A stretch of DNA of 64,000 bases from CAZWLY01 sp964634465 (lineage in GTDB: Bacteria; Desulfobacterota; Desulfarculia; G963662305): the NCBI GenBank assembly GCA_964634465.1, contig CAZWLY010000009.1:152834-216833 (forward strand), read 5' to 3'. The position numbers and the translations under genes are program-made. Within the stretch, counting starts at the first letter, position 1. Every line of letters begins with the position of its first letter. The notes beneath the pieces are model-generated. The model was not told where the DNA came from. It worked only from the letters and a program-made list of their open reading frames with translations, and searched no databases. Shown here piece by piece: positions 42,146 to 50,945 of this stretch.

Positions 42146-43441
42146 ATGGCTCCCGCCACGGCCGAAGCCGGTTTCGACTACACCCTGGCCAAAGTTCCGT
42201 ACGTGATGCTGGCCGTCTCGCTGGCCCACCCCGAGTGGTCCGAGGACGATCTCCGCCGGCAGTGCATCCACTTGAGAAACCAGTGCCTGGCCCGAAATCC
42301 AAACCAGGCGCGCCTCGGCATAATCGACGATCTCGACCCCCGGGTCATCGACCGGCTGATCCGCCTGGTCGGCTACTGCTTTCCCGACATGACCAGGGAC
42401 CAACTCGATGACTGGCGGCGGACGGTGGCCCTGAGCGTGCTGGGCAATCTTTGCCGGGGTCAACCCAAGTCGGTCTCTCTCAAGTACGTCTTCCAGGCCC
42501 GAATCGCCAATCCCAAGCTGCCCGAGGAGGTCATCAAAGAAGCTTGCGGGCGGATTTTGCGGATGAACGGCGACGCCGACGACTTCGGCAGTGAAGACGC
42601 CCGCTGGCCCTACGAGCTGGAACTGGCCAACCTGGACCAGTTCATGCGCGTTTGGGAGTATCTTACTCCCCACGCCTCGCCGGCCGACCTCCAGTTCCTG
42701 GAGGACCACCTGACCCGGTTCCTGGGCTTCCAGACCAAGAGCATCCTCATCGACTGCCAGAGCGACAACGAGACGTTGATGTTCGTCTTCGGCGGACTCA
42801 ACGGCCGCAAGAACAGCGGTTGGGAGTTCTTGACGATCATGTCGATGTTCGACTTGAAAAAGATATTCGTCAAGGACGTCCATTGCGCCTGGTATCACAA
42901 GGGGCTGCCCGGCATCTGCGACGACTTCGAGGGCGTGATCGCCCATCTCAAAGACCTGGCCGCGGCCGAGAATCCCTCCCGGGTGATCTCCATCGGCCTG
43001 TCCGGCGGCGGATATATGGCCCTGGCGGCCGGGATCCTCATGGACGTCGATGAGATTCATTCCTTTTCGCCCCAGACGGTCATCGGCAACAAGATGATCA
43101 GCGAGTACGGCGACGCGCGCTTCTTGCACGGCGTCAAGCGCTTGAGAAGCGTGCCCGACGTACCGGAGGAGCGCCTCGATTTGCGGCTGCTTCTCGAATC
43201 CCGGTCTTACCGGACGGTGGTCAACATCCACGTCTGCGAGGACGCTCCGGAAGACGTCGTTTTGGCCCAGCGATTGGCCGATCTGCCCCGGGTCAGGCTG
43301 CACAGGTATCCCTCCGGCGGCCACAACGTGGCCCGGATGCTCAGGGACAGCGGCCGACTGGAGGCCATCTTCTCCCGCTACGGCGCCCGGCCCGATTCCA
43401 GCGGCTTCGACAGGCTCAGCGACGCCTCCCGGTGGCGATGA
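42146..43441 (+). CDS. Alpha/beta-hydrolase-like protein with unassigned N-terminal domain
   Basis: A 431-residue protein I cannot name. Roughly the first 150 residues are helical and charged with no family I recognise. The rest looks like an alpha/beta hydrolase: a nucleophile elbow SIGLSGGGYMAL, a strand VVNIHVCEDAPEDV where the acid could lie, and YPSGGHNVARML carrying a candidate catalytic histidine. No signal peptide. ATG 42146 is preferred because AGAGGAGGG precedes it; longer in-frame starts lack a ribosome site. It stands alone, divergent from the MFS gene. An esterase or acyl-transfer role is possible. Confidence 0.7.
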   Translation: MAPATAEAGFDYTLAKVPYVMLAVSLAHPEWSEDDLRRQCIHLRNQCLARNPNQARLGIIDDLDPRVIDRLIRLVGYCFPDMTRDQLDDWRRTVALSVLGNLCRGQPKSVSLKYVFQARIANPKLPEEVIKEACGRILRMNGDADDFGSEDARWPYELELANLDQFMRVWEYLTPHASPADLQFLEDHLTRFLGFQTKSILIDCQSDNETLMFVFGGLNGRKNSGWEFLTIMSMFDLKKIFVKDVHCAWYHKGLPGICDDFEGVIAHLKDLAAAENPSRVISIGLSGGGYMALAAGILMDVDEIHSFSPQTVIGNKMISEYGDARFLHGVKRLRSVPDVPEERLDLRLLLESRSYRTVVNIHVCEDAPEDVVLAQRLADLPRVRLHRYPSGGHNVARMLRDSGRLEAIFSRYGARPDSSGFDRLSDASRWR

Positions 43442-43534
43442 CGCCGTCCGCCCGCCCGCCCGTCGTTCCATTTCCTTGACTTCCGCCCCGCCTCGGAATT
43501 ATCTATGGATATCGTCTTTTAGTCGGGAGGGAAG

Positions 43535-44206
43535 ATGTCGAGCAACGACGGGCTGGACAGTCGCTACATCGTCGATGCGATGAGCAGCAAGAACTCGTGG
43601 ATGCTGTTTAAGGTCATCAGCGAGTTTGTGGACGGCTTTGAACATTTGGCCGACTGCCAGCCGGGAGTGTCGGTCTTCGGTTCGGCCAGGGTCAAACCGG
43701 ACGACGCCGTCTACAAGCAGGCCTTCAAGCTGGGCAAGCTGCTGGCCGAGGCCGGCTACGGCGTCATCACCGGCGGCGGCCCGGGGGTGATGGAGGCGGC
43801 CAACAAGGGCGCGGCCGAGGCCGGCGGAACGTCGGTCGGTCTGTCCATCCACCTGCCCGACGAGCAGGGGACCAACCCCTACGCCAACCTGGTGGTCGAT
43901 TTCAACTACTTCTTTATCCGCAAGGTGATGTTTATCCGCTACGCCCAGGCCTACGTGGTCATGCCCGGCGGCTTCGGCACCTTAGACGAGATGTTCGAGG
44001 CGATCACCCTCATCCAGACTGACAAGATAAAACCCTTCCCGGTCATCTTGATGGGCTCGGATTATTGGAGCGGTCTGGTCGATTGGATCAAGGGGCAGTT
44101 GGTCAAGAAACAGGGCATGGTCTCGCCCGAAGACCTGGACATCTTCGACATCATCGACGACCCGCAAGAGGTGGTCAAGACCATCAAAAAGTACGTGCTG
44201 GTCTAG
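43535..44206 (+). CDS. LOG family (TIGR00730 Rossmann fold) protein
   Basis: A 223-residue nucleotide-binding protein with GGGPGVMEAANKGA and the diagnostic MPGGFGTLDEMFEA (PGGxGTxxE) motif. LOG proteins release cytokinin-type bases from nucleoside monophosphates; the bacterial housekeeping role is probably nucleotide 5'-monophosphate nucleosidase. The N-terminal 30 residues are a charged extension. TTGACT with TATCTA lies in front of the gene as a possible promoter. No metabolic link to its neighbours is evident. Confidence 0.9.
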   Translation: MSSNDGLDSRYIVDAMSSKNSWMLFKVISEFVDGFEHLADCQPGVSVFGSARVKPDDAVYKQAFKLGKLLAEAGYGVITGGGPGVMEAANKGAAEAGGTSVGLSIHLPDEQGTNPYANLVVDFNYFFIRKVMFIRYAQAYVVMPGGFGTLDEMFEAITLIQTDKIKPFPVILMGSDYWSGLVDWIKGQLVKKQGMVSPEDLDIFDIIDDPQEVVKTIKKYVLV

Positions 44207-44228
44207 TTTTCCCAGACCGGCTTTGGAA

Positions 44229-44258
44229 TTGACACCACGATCGAAATAGTGGTAATCT
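44229..44258 (+). promoter_or_regulatory. Probable promoter of tatA
   Basis: TTGACA at 44229-44234 is followed after 18 nt by TAATCT (44253-44258) with a TGG immediately before it, resembling an extended -10. It lies 25 nt ahead of the tatA start. Confidence 0.45.
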
Positions 44259-44283
44259 CCGGCAAAAAACCGACGGAGGCCAT

Positions 44284-44508
44284 ATGTTCACTCCGGGAAC
44301 GACCGAGCTCATAATCATTTTGATCATCGTCCTCATCATCTTCGGGGCCGGCAAACTGCCCAAGATCGGGGAGGGCTTGGGCAAGGGGATCACCAACTTC
44401 CGCCGGGCCACCAGGATGAAGGACGAGATCGACGTCACCCCCGACAAGGAATCCAAAGCCGAAGAGGTCGAAGCCAAGGAGAGCGAGGGCGACGAAGGCC
44501 GGAACTAG
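44284..44508 (+). CDS. tatA: Twin-arginine translocase subunit TatA/TatE
   Basis: A 74-residue protein with one N-terminal membrane helix (ELIIILIIVLIIFG), the FG hinge, an amphipathic helix (GKLPKIGEGLGKGI) and a charged acidic tail, the complete TatA layout. It forms the protein-conducting part of the Tat pathway. No tatB or tatC is adjacent. It precedes the Qrc genes, whose QrcB protein carries a Tat signal, so the position may reflect shared need. Confidence 0.93.
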   Translation: MFTPGTTELIIILIIVLIIFGAGKLPKIGEGLGKGITNFRRATRMKDEIDVTPDKESKAEEVEAKESEGDEGRN

Positions 44509-44652
44509 GGCTTTCCACTTGACAAACACCGGCCAAACAGGGTAACAGAAGTGCCTGATTTGGCCGAATCGGCCGCCCCATTAGTCGATATCCAAAACGC
44601 GATTTACAGGCACCTGGACGTCACTTTCCACTCTTGAACGAGGCGAATGTCC

Positions 44653-45291
44653 ATGAGCGAGGCAATTCAGATCAAGAGCAGTAAGGGGGGATGGGTCTTC
44701 TTCCTGGCAGGCTTCCTCGGCATGCTTGCCTTGGGCTGGTTCGTCTTTCCTTTGGTCCTTTACTCCAAGCAGGCCCAGCCGGTCGATTTTTCGCACAAAG
44801 TCCATGTCCAATCGGCTGGCCTAGAATGTGAAAGTTGTCACGGCTTCCGGGAGGACGGCACCTTCTGGGGCGTGCCCAACCTGACGACCGGCAATCCCGA
44901 GGGACAGTGCCTGGTCTGCCATGACGATCCGGACTCGCCCCAAGGCGAGGACCCGCGGGAAGAGAGCTTCCTCAAGGAGTTCGTGGCCCAGGAGAAAGGG
45001 GCCATCGACTGGAAGATCTACGCCAAGCAGCAGCCGTGCGTCTACTTCCCTCACTCGGTCCACGTCAAGAGGGCCGAGCTCGAGTGCGCCGTCTGCCACG
45101 GCCCGGTGGCCGAATCCGACTCCCCCCGGATCTACGAGCAGAACCGGTTGACCGGCCTCTCTCGGGACATCTGGGGCCGGAACATCTCCGGCCTGACCTC
45201 CAACAGTTGGGACTCGATGAAAATGGGCGATTGTGCAGCCTGCCACACCGAAAAGGGCGCGTCCAACGCCTGCTTCGTCTGCCATAAGTAG
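44653..45291 (+). CDS. qrcA: QrcA, multihaem cytochrome c of the quinone reductase complex
   Basis: A 212-residue cytochrome with one N-terminal membrane anchor (about residues 13-37) and five CxxCH haem motifs (CESCH, CLVCH, CAVCH, CAACH, CFVCH). Histidines in FSHKVHVQS and FPHSVHVKR are likely distal ligands. The characterised Desulfovibrio complex is reported to hold six haems, so one site here may be non-standard or absent. ATG 44653 is favoured over 44647 by its spacing from the GAGG site. It receives electrons from periplasmic cytochrome c3 and passes them to the QrcBCD subunits. TTGACA at 44519 is a candidate -35 for the operon. Confidence 0.88.
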   Translation: MSEAIQIKSSKGGWVFFLAGFLGMLALGWFVFPLVLYSKQAQPVDFSHKVHVQSAGLECESCHGFREDGTFWGVPNLTTGNPEGQCLVCHDDPDSPQGEDPREESFLKEFVAQEKGAIDWKIYAKQQPCVYFPHSVHVKRAELECAVCHGPVAESDSPRIYEQNRLTGLSRDIWGRNISGLTSNSWDSMKMGDCAACHTEKGASNACFVCHK

Positions 45292-45305
45292 GACAGGGGT
45301 TGAAG

Positions 45306-47519
45306 ATGAAACTGGATCGCCGAAATTTCATGAAGTTCACGGTGGGTGCGACCGCCGGCTTCCTACTCACCCCGGTCAACTGGAAGCTGATGGACGACGT
45401 GGCCATCTGGACCCAGAACTGGTCCTGGGTGCCGGTTCCCAAGGACGGCGCCCGGGCCTACGCCAACACCGCCTGCCTGATCTGCGGCGGCGGCTGCGGG
45501 CTCAAGGTCCGGCTGATCGACGGCCAGCGGGCGGTCAAGATAGAGGGCAACCCGAACAACCCCTTGAATCGCGGCGGCGTGTGCGCCTGGGGCGCGGCCG
45601 GGTTGCAGTATCAATACATGGAGGAAAACCGGGTTCTCGGCCCGATGATGCGCGATCCCGGAATCAGCGCCTGGCGGAAGATCTCCTGGGATCGGGGCCT
45701 CAAGATGCTGACCGCCAAGCTCAAGGAGCTCAAAGGCAGGCCGGGCGAGGTGGTCATCCTCAACGGCCGCAAGCGCTCCTCAATGAACGTGCTCTTGATG
45801 CAGCTCGCCGCCGCCTTGGGCACGCCTAACTACCTGGAGATTCCCGACAGCGGCGACGTCCAGCGACTGGTCGCCGAGAAGGCCTTCGGCCAGGCGGTTC
45901 GCTACGGCTTCGATGTGGAGCGGGCCGAGTGCATCCTCTCCTTCGGCGCGGCCCTGATCGAAGGCTGGGGCGCTCCGGTGAGGATGCAGCGGGCCTTCGA
46001 GATTTGGCGGGGCGATCCGGGCAAGGGCCGGGCCAAGATCATTCAGGTCGAGGCCCGCGCCTCGATGACCGCCTCCAAGGCCGACCTGATGCTGGCCCCC
46101 AAGCCGGGCTCCGAGACGGCCCTGGCCCTGGGCATCGCCCAGGTGATGGTCGCCGGCGGAATGGTCGATCCGGCCGCCGCCTCCGCGCCCGGGTTCGGCG
46201 GCTTCAAGGCCATGCTGGCCGACTACACCCCCGAGGCCGTGGCCGAGCTGACCGGCGTGGAAGCCGGAGCGATCACCAAGGCGGCCAAGATGTTCGCCAA
46301 GGCCAGGCGGGCGGTGGCCCTGTCCGCCCTGGGCCAGGGTTCGCGGCCCGAGCCCTACTCGTTGGCCTGGGCGGCCATGGCCCTCAACGCCCTCAAGGGC
46401 AACCTGGGCCGGCCCGGCGGCGTGTACGTCACCGAAGATCTGCCCTACCCCCGGTTGCCCGAACTGGGAGCCACCGGCGGGCGGAGGGCCGACGACGAGG
46501 AGCACGGCCCGGTCAACCTCAAGGCCTTGGCCGAGAACGTGATCAAGGGCAAGGCCAAGGTTTCGGCGCTTATCGTCTTCGAGGCCAACCCCCTCTTCAC
46601 CGGGCCCAACCCGGAGGAGATCAGGGAGATGCTGGAGGCGATACCGTTCAAGGTCAGCTTCTCGCCCTTCCTGGACGAGACGACCAACGCCTGCGATCTC
46701 ATCCTGCCCAACCACGCCCCGCTCGAGCGGTGGGACGATATCGAAACCCCCCTGGGCGTGCCCTACCAGACCCTGTCGGTGGCCAAGCCGCTCTTCGGGC
46801 CCAAGTACGATACCCGCCCGACCGGCGACTTGGTTCTGGGCCTGGCCGCGGCCCTGGGCGCCGATTTGGGCTACGAGAGCTACGAGGCGTTCATAAAGGC
46901 CCGCCTGGAACTCGTCGAGGGCCTGGGTTACGGTCGGACCGGCGCCGAGGCGCCCCCGGCCGGCGACAAACTGATGGCCGCCGGCAGGGGCGGCGGCGGA
47001 TCGGCCGACGAGATCGCCGAGACCGGCGTCTGGTACGCGGCCGGCGCTTCGCCCTCGGCCGGCTTCTCTTTCGACGAGTTGCCCGAAGCGGGCGAGTTGA
47101 CTCCGGCCGGTGGCGAGGACAAGTTCCCGCTGACCCTGGTCGCTTTCGAATCGTTCCGGGTGGCTTCCGGCTTCTACGCCAACCCACCCTTCGTGACCAA
47201 ACTGTTGGACGATGACTTCCTGTTGAAGAAAGACGTGTTCGTCAACCTGAATCCGACTACGGCCGAAGAGTTCGGTCTGAGGGAGGGCGATCCGGCCTAC
47301 ATCGAGACCCCATCCGGCTCGGCTCGGGTCAGGGTTCACCTGACCCAAGGCGCCATGCCCGACGTGGTCTTCCTGCCCCTGGGCCTGGGGCACACCTCCT
47401 TCGACGGCACCATTCGGGGCAAAGGCGTAAACGGAGCGAAGATGGTCCCGGCGATTGAAGACCCAGCCAGCGGCCTGCCGCTGACCTACATTGCCCGGGT
47501 CAATCTGGTTAAGGCGTGA
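45306..47519 (+). CDS. qrcB: QrcB, molybdopterin-oxidoreductase-fold subunit of Qrc
   Basis: A 737-residue protein of the complex iron-sulfur molybdoenzyme family. The N-terminus carries a twin-arginine signal (LDRRNFMKF), so the subunit is periplasmic. An FeS site is formed by C57, C60, C64 and C93 (CLICGGGC and GGVCAWG). In studied Qrc complexes this subunit binds no molybdenum and serves a structural or electron-relay role. ATG 45306 with AGGGG upstream is preferred to the TTG two codons earlier. It lies 14 nt after qrcA and 8 nt before qrcC. Confidence 0.9.
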   Translation: MKLDRRNFMKFTVGATAGFLLTPVNWKLMDDVAIWTQNWSWVPVPKDGARAYANTACLICGGGCGLKVRLIDGQRAVKIEGNPNNPLNRGGVCAWGAAGLQYQYMEENRVLGPMMRDPGISAWRKISWDRGLKMLTAKLKELKGRPGEVVILNGRKRSSMNVLLMQLAAALGTPNYLEIPDSGDVQRLVAEKAFGQAVRYGFDVERAECILSFGAALIEGWGAPVRMQRAFEIWRGDPGKGRAKIIQVEARASMTASKADLMLAPKPGSETALALGIAQVMVAGGMVDPAAASAPGFGGFKAMLADYTPEAVAELTGVEAGAITKAAKMFAKARRAVALSALGQGSRPEPYSLAWAAMALNALKGNLGRPGGVYVTEDLPYPRLPELGATGGRRADDEEHGPVNLKALAENVIKGKAKVSALIVFEANPLFTGPNPEEIREMLEAIPFKVSFSPFLDETTNACDLILPNHAPLERWDDIETPLGVPYQTLSVAKPLFGPKYDTRPTGDLVLGLAAALGADLGYESYEAFIKARLELVEGLGYGRTGAEAPPAGDKLMAAGRGGGGSADEIAETGVWYAAGASPSAGFSFDELPEAGELTPAGGEDKFPLTLVAFESFRVASGFYANPPFVTKLLDDDFLLKKDVFVNLNPTTAEEFGLREGDPAYIETPSGSARVRVHLTQGAMPDVVFLPLGLGHTSFDGTIRGKGVNGAKMVPAIEDPASGLPLTYIARVNLVKA

Positions 47520-47527
47520 GGTAGACT

Positions 47528-48319
47528 ATGTCAGCTTCCCAGAACAACGAGCGAGTGCTGTGGGGCATGGTCATCGACCTGGACAAGTGCACCGGCTGCG
47601 GGGCCTGCAGCGTCGCCTGCCAGGCCGAGAACAACTGCAGCCAGAAGGCCGAGGCCGGTTGGGGCGAATGGCTGCCGGTCAACGACGAGTCGGACAAGTT
47701 GAGGTCTATCACCTGGTTGAGAATCTACCGGATTCACAACGGCGAGGACTTCCCCAACTACAAGGAGGCCTACCTGCCCCGGCCGTGCATGCACTGCGAT
47801 TACCACACCCCGTGCGTGTCGGTCTGCCCGCCGACGGCGACGACCAGGGACGAGGAGGGCGGTATCGTCTCCCAGATAACGACCCGCTGCATCGGCTGCC
47901 GGTACTGCGTGGCCGCCTGTCCCTACCATGCCCGGTACTTCAACTGGTTCGACCAGTACTTCCCGCCGGGCACCACGGACTACCTCAACCCGGACGTGGC
48001 GGTGCGGATGCGCGGCGTGGTCGAGAAGTGCACCTTCTGCCACCATCGCTGGATGCTGGCCAAGGAGAAGGCGGCCTTCGAGGGCGTCGACAAGTATGAG
48101 GTGACCTGGACCACCGCCTGCGCCGAGGCCTGCCCGACCGGGGCGATCACCTTCGGCAACCTGAAAGACCCCAACTCCGAAGTGGCCAAGCTGTCCAAGA
48201 GCAAGTATGCTTTCCGTCTCCTGGAGAAGCTGGGCACCGAGCCCAAGGTCTACTACCTGTCCACCCAGGACTGGGTCAAGGAGTGGAGCGACAACAACAT
48301 GGCATCGGCCGGTGAGTAG
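47528..48319 (+). CDS. qrcC: QrcC, iron-sulfur subunit of Qrc
   Basis: A 263-residue ferredoxin-type protein with four cysteine clusters: CTGCGACSVACQ near the N-terminus, CMHCDYHTPCVSVCPP, CIGCRYCVAACP, and CTFCHHRW with CAEACPTGAI. It should bind three or four cubane clusters and wire QrcAB to the membrane subunit. GAGGT precedes the ATG. The order qrcABCD is the same as in Desulfovibrio. Confidence 0.93.
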   Translation: MSASQNNERVLWGMVIDLDKCTGCGACSVACQAENNCSQKAEAGWGEWLPVNDESDKLRSITWLRIYRIHNGEDFPNYKEAYLPRPCMHCDYHTPCVSVCPPTATTRDEEGGIVSQITTRCIGCRYCVAACPYHARYFNWFDQYFPPGTTDYLNPDVAVRMRGVVEKCTFCHHRWMLAKEKAAFEGVDKYEVTWTTACAEACPTGAITFGNLKDPNSEVAKLSKSKYAFRLLEKLGTEPKVYYLSTQDWVKEWSDNNMASAGE

Positions 48320-48336
48320 AGCCGAAGACGGAGTGA

Positions 48337-49593
48337 ATGATGATTAGGGATTGGTACTTCGACAAGGCTTTGTGGCCCGAGGGCGTTCCCCGGTGCAGCC
48401 TGCTCAAGTTCCACTGGATCCTGGGCATCTCCGGACTTTGTCTGGCCTGGGGAGGACTGTCCGCCTTTTGGATTCTGTGGAAGGCGCTCAACGTGACCGG
48501 CATGAACGACTATTACGCCTTCGGGTTGTGGATCGTGGTCGATCTGGCCATCATCGCCCTGGGCGCCGGCGCGTTCTTCACCGGCCTCTTGAACTACTAC
48601 TTCGGCCAGAAGAAGAACGTCAAGGACGTCATCAACGCCGCGGTGTTGATCGGCTTTTTGTGCTACCTGATCGCCGTCTTGATGCTCGGTCTGGACATCG
48701 GTCAGCCGGCCAGGGGGTGGTTCATCTTCTGGCACGCCAACGTCCACTCCATGCTGACCGAGGTCTCTTTCTGCATCACCACCTACCTGGGGGTGTTGGC
48801 GATCGAGTACCTGCCGTTGATCCTGGAGAACCGGAAGGCCCAGGAGGTCAGGGAGAACCGCATCCTGAGCCACAACTTCCACGAGTACATGTTCATCTTC
48901 GCCGGCACGGGCGCATTCCTGTCGTTCTTCCACCAGGGCTCCCTGGGCGGCATGTTCGGCGTTTTGTTCGCCCGGCCGTTCGCCTTCCGCGAGGGCTTCC
49001 TGATCTGGCCGTGGACCTTCTTCCTGTTCATCTGGTCGGCCATCGCCGCCGGCCCGGCCTTCACCACCCTGATCGTCACCATCACCGAGTGGGTCACCGG
49101 GCGGAGGCTGATTCCGTTCAAGGTCAAGATGTTCTACGGCAAGATCTGCGGCTGGCTGCTTTTGACCTACATGATCGCCAAGAGCGTCGACACCCTGTAC
49201 TGGGCCAACTCGACCCTGCCGCGGCTGGGGGTGACCTACGAGTCGCTCTACGCCGGCGGCCCATACGGCATCTGGTTGGCCTGGCTGGAGTTGGGCCTCT
49301 TCGGCTGGGTGCCGGCCATCGCGCTCATGGTGCCGGCGATTCGCAGACACCCCAAGGGACTGATCCTGTTCATGCTCTTCGACGTCCTGGGCGCGATCCT
49401 GAACCGGTTCGTCTTCGTCATCCAGACCCAAGCCATCCCGGTCTTGCCCTTCGAGAAGTTCTTCGGGTACATGTTCACCTGGCCCGAGGCCGGACTGACC
49501 GCGGGGTTGCTGGGCTTCGGCCTGCTGGTCTATTCGCTGTCGTACCGTTACCTGCCGGTCTTCCCCAAGGAGAAGGAGCTTAACCCGGCGTAA
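48337..49593 (+). CDS. qrcD: QrcD, NrfD-type membrane subunit of Qrc
   Basis: A 418-residue polytopic membrane protein with about ten hydrophobic helices, the NrfD/PsrC fold that binds menaquinone. The segment MLGLDIGQPARGWFIF and the histidine in FWHANVHSM lie in the quinone-site half. It completes the menaquinone reductase, which supplies reduced quinone for sulfate respiration through the QmoABC and Dsr systems (not in this window). A small membrane-protein gene follows 16 nt later. Confidence 0.92.
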   Translation: MMIRDWYFDKALWPEGVPRCSLLKFHWILGISGLCLAWGGLSAFWILWKALNVTGMNDYYAFGLWIVVDLAIIALGAGAFFTGLLNYYFGQKKNVKDVINAAVLIGFLCYLIAVLMLGLDIGQPARGWFIFWHANVHSMLTEVSFCITTYLGVLAIEYLPLILENRKAQEVRENRILSHNFHEYMFIFAGTGAFLSFFHQGSLGGMFGVLFARPFAFREGFLIWPWTFFLFIWSAIAAGPAFTTLIVTITEWVTGRRLIPFKVKMFYGKICGWLLLTYMIAKSVDTLYWANSTLPRLGVTYESLYAGGPYGIWLAWLELGLFGWVPAIALMVPAIRRHPKGLILFMLFDVLGAILNRFVFVIQTQAIPVLPFEKFFGYMFTWPEAGLTAGLLGFGLLVYSLSYRYLPVFPKEKELNPA

Positions 49594-49609
49594 GGGTTGG
49601 AGGTGGATT

Positions 49610-49765
49610 ATGTTCCCGTTCGTCTTTGAGTGGCAGTGGGATATCGGACACTTCTTCTTCTTCGGGCTGTGGTATCTGGTCCTGACCGTAATGGGGCTGG
49701 GGCTGATGATCGTGGCCGGGAAGACCAAGAAGGATATAGACAGCGGCGCCGACCCGCACCACTAA
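49610..49765 (+). CDS. Small (51-residue) single-span membrane protein at the end of the qrc operon
   Basis: ATG 49610 opens a 51-codon frame reading MFPFVFEWQWDIGHFFFFGL, then a hydrophobic helix WYLVLTVMGLGLMIVAG and a polar tail ending DPHH. GGAGG stands 6 nt upstream, and only 16 nt separate it from qrcD; a terminator with a T run follows it. Ribosome site, membrane pattern and position all support a real gene. It resembles the small accessory subunits of respiratory complexes. I know of no described Qrc subunit of this kind. Its short length explains why it is easily missed. Confidence 0.75.
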   Translation: MFPFVFEWQWDIGHFFFFGLWYLVLTVMGLGLMIVAGKTKKDIDSGADPHH

Positions 49766-49790
49766 TCGACTGGAGCTTATAGACGCCGTG

Positions 49791-49830
49791 GGCCGGGGGG
49801 CCGTCGAAGACGGCGCCTCCGGCCTCGCTT
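49791..49830 (+). terminator. Rho-independent terminator of the qrc operon
   Basis: GGCCGGGGGGCCGTC pairs with GACGGCGCCTCCGGCC across a GAA loop, with one mismatch and one bulge, and is followed by TCGCTTTT. It lies 25 nt after the small membrane-protein gene. Confidence 0.75.
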
Positions 49831-49945
49831 TTCACCGGCGCCGGGCGCTTGACTTTTTTTGGGGGTGCGGGTTGGCATTGGGCGCCGCAAACGTATAGAA
49901 TGTTCGAGTCGTCGCTTGGCGGCGATTCGAATCGGTAATAATTGG

Positions 49946-50578
49946 ATGGGCATCAAACTGGTTGTCTTTGACTGCGACGGCGTGCTCTTCGACTCGATGA
50001 GAGCCAACGCCGCTTATTACAATCACCTGGCCGCCAAATTCGGTCGGGAGAAGCTGACCCCGGACGAGGAGCGCTACGTCCACGTCCACACCGTGTTCGA
50101 GTCGGTGGATTACGTCTTCCGGCACAAGCCAGAGGTCATCGAGGCGGTCCTCGACTACCGGACCGGGCTGACCTACGTCCCCTTCATCAAGCTCCTCGAT
50201 CCCGAGCCGGGCGTCTACGAGTGCCTCGACGAGCTTTCCGCGGCGGGTTACCGGCTGGCCATCCTGACCAATCGTTCGGACACCATCGGCCCGGTCCTCG
50301 AGACCCACAAAATGACCCATTACTTCAGCCGGGTCGTCTCCTGTCTCGACGTGGTCAACCCCAAGCCCGATCCCGAGGGCATGTTCAAGATCCTCGACGC
50401 CGAGGGAATAAAGCCCGGCCAGGTCGTCTATATCGGCGACTCGCCCTCGGACGCGACCACGGCGGCCAACGCCGGCGTCCACTTCATCGCCTACAAGAAC
50501 CCCGAGCTCAAGGCCGCCGTCCACATCGACCACTTCGCCCGTCTCAAAGAGGCCCTGGCCGAGTTGAATGGCCGCTGA
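49946..50578 (+). CDS. HAD-superfamily phosphatase (phosphoglycolate phosphatase-like)
   Basis: A 210-residue HAD hydrolase with all four motifs: DCDGVLFDS (nucleophile and acid Asp), LTNRSD, the lysine of NPKPDPEG, and GDSPSDATTAANAG. A helical cap follows motif I, as in phosphoglycolate phosphatases. ATG 49946 is chosen because homologues begin GIKLVVFDCDG; its ribosome site is weak. An imperfect 12-bp hairpin (49903-49931) sits in its leader. The substrate is not determinable. Confidence 0.87.
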   Translation: MGIKLVVFDCDGVLFDSMRANAAYYNHLAAKFGREKLTPDEERYVHVHTVFESVDYVFRHKPEVIEAVLDYRTGLTYVPFIKLLDPEPGVYECLDELSAAGYRLAILTNRSDTIGPVLETHKMTHYFSRVVSCLDVVNPKPDPEGMFKILDAEGIKPGQVVYIGDSPSDATTAANAGVHFIAYKNPELKAAVHIDHFARLKEALAELNGR

Positions 50579-50660
50579 AACGCAACATAAGCCTTGCCAT
50601 CGGGGGGCTGGTTACTATATATTGTATTCACCTCCCAAAACAGACCTGGAGTAGTCAATC

Positions 50661-50942
50661 GTGGCCCAGATGTATCCCATCGATACTGAACGGCTTTTGA
50701 AGCTGCAGGACAAAGAGACGGCCTTGGCCGAGTTGACCCGTATTTTCCAAGAGGAGATCATGGATCAACTCGACGACATGGACGACAACGGCCTCATCGT
50801 GGACAAGCAGGTCATCGAGGGCTTCCGCCAGGAGCTGCTCCAAGAACTGAGCGCTCACCGCGGTCCCGAGGTCCAGATCTACCAGGAGGCGGTCGAGCGC
50901 GCCATTATCCGTATCCACGGCATCCGCCAGACCAGCCACTAG
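50661..50942 (+). CDS. Small hypothetical protein
   Basis: A 93-residue soluble, acidic, helical protein (DTERLLKLQDKETALAEL then a DQLDDMDDNGLIVDK acidic turn). I recognise no family. The start is GTG 50661 with GGAG nine nt upstream; ATG 50670 is an alternative. It lies 3 nt before the PGPGW-type membrane protein, so the pair is probably co-expressed. Confidence 0.6.
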   Translation: MAQMYPIDTERLLKLQDKETALAELTRIFQEEIMDQLDDMDDNGLIVDKQVIEGFRQELLQELSAHRGPEVQIYQEAVERAIIRIHGIRQTSH

Positions 50943-50945
50943 GCC

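Noticed and set aside
45780..47393. 537-residue minus-strand open frame
   Set aside because: Antisense to qrcB, whose Tat signal and FeS motifs are clear.
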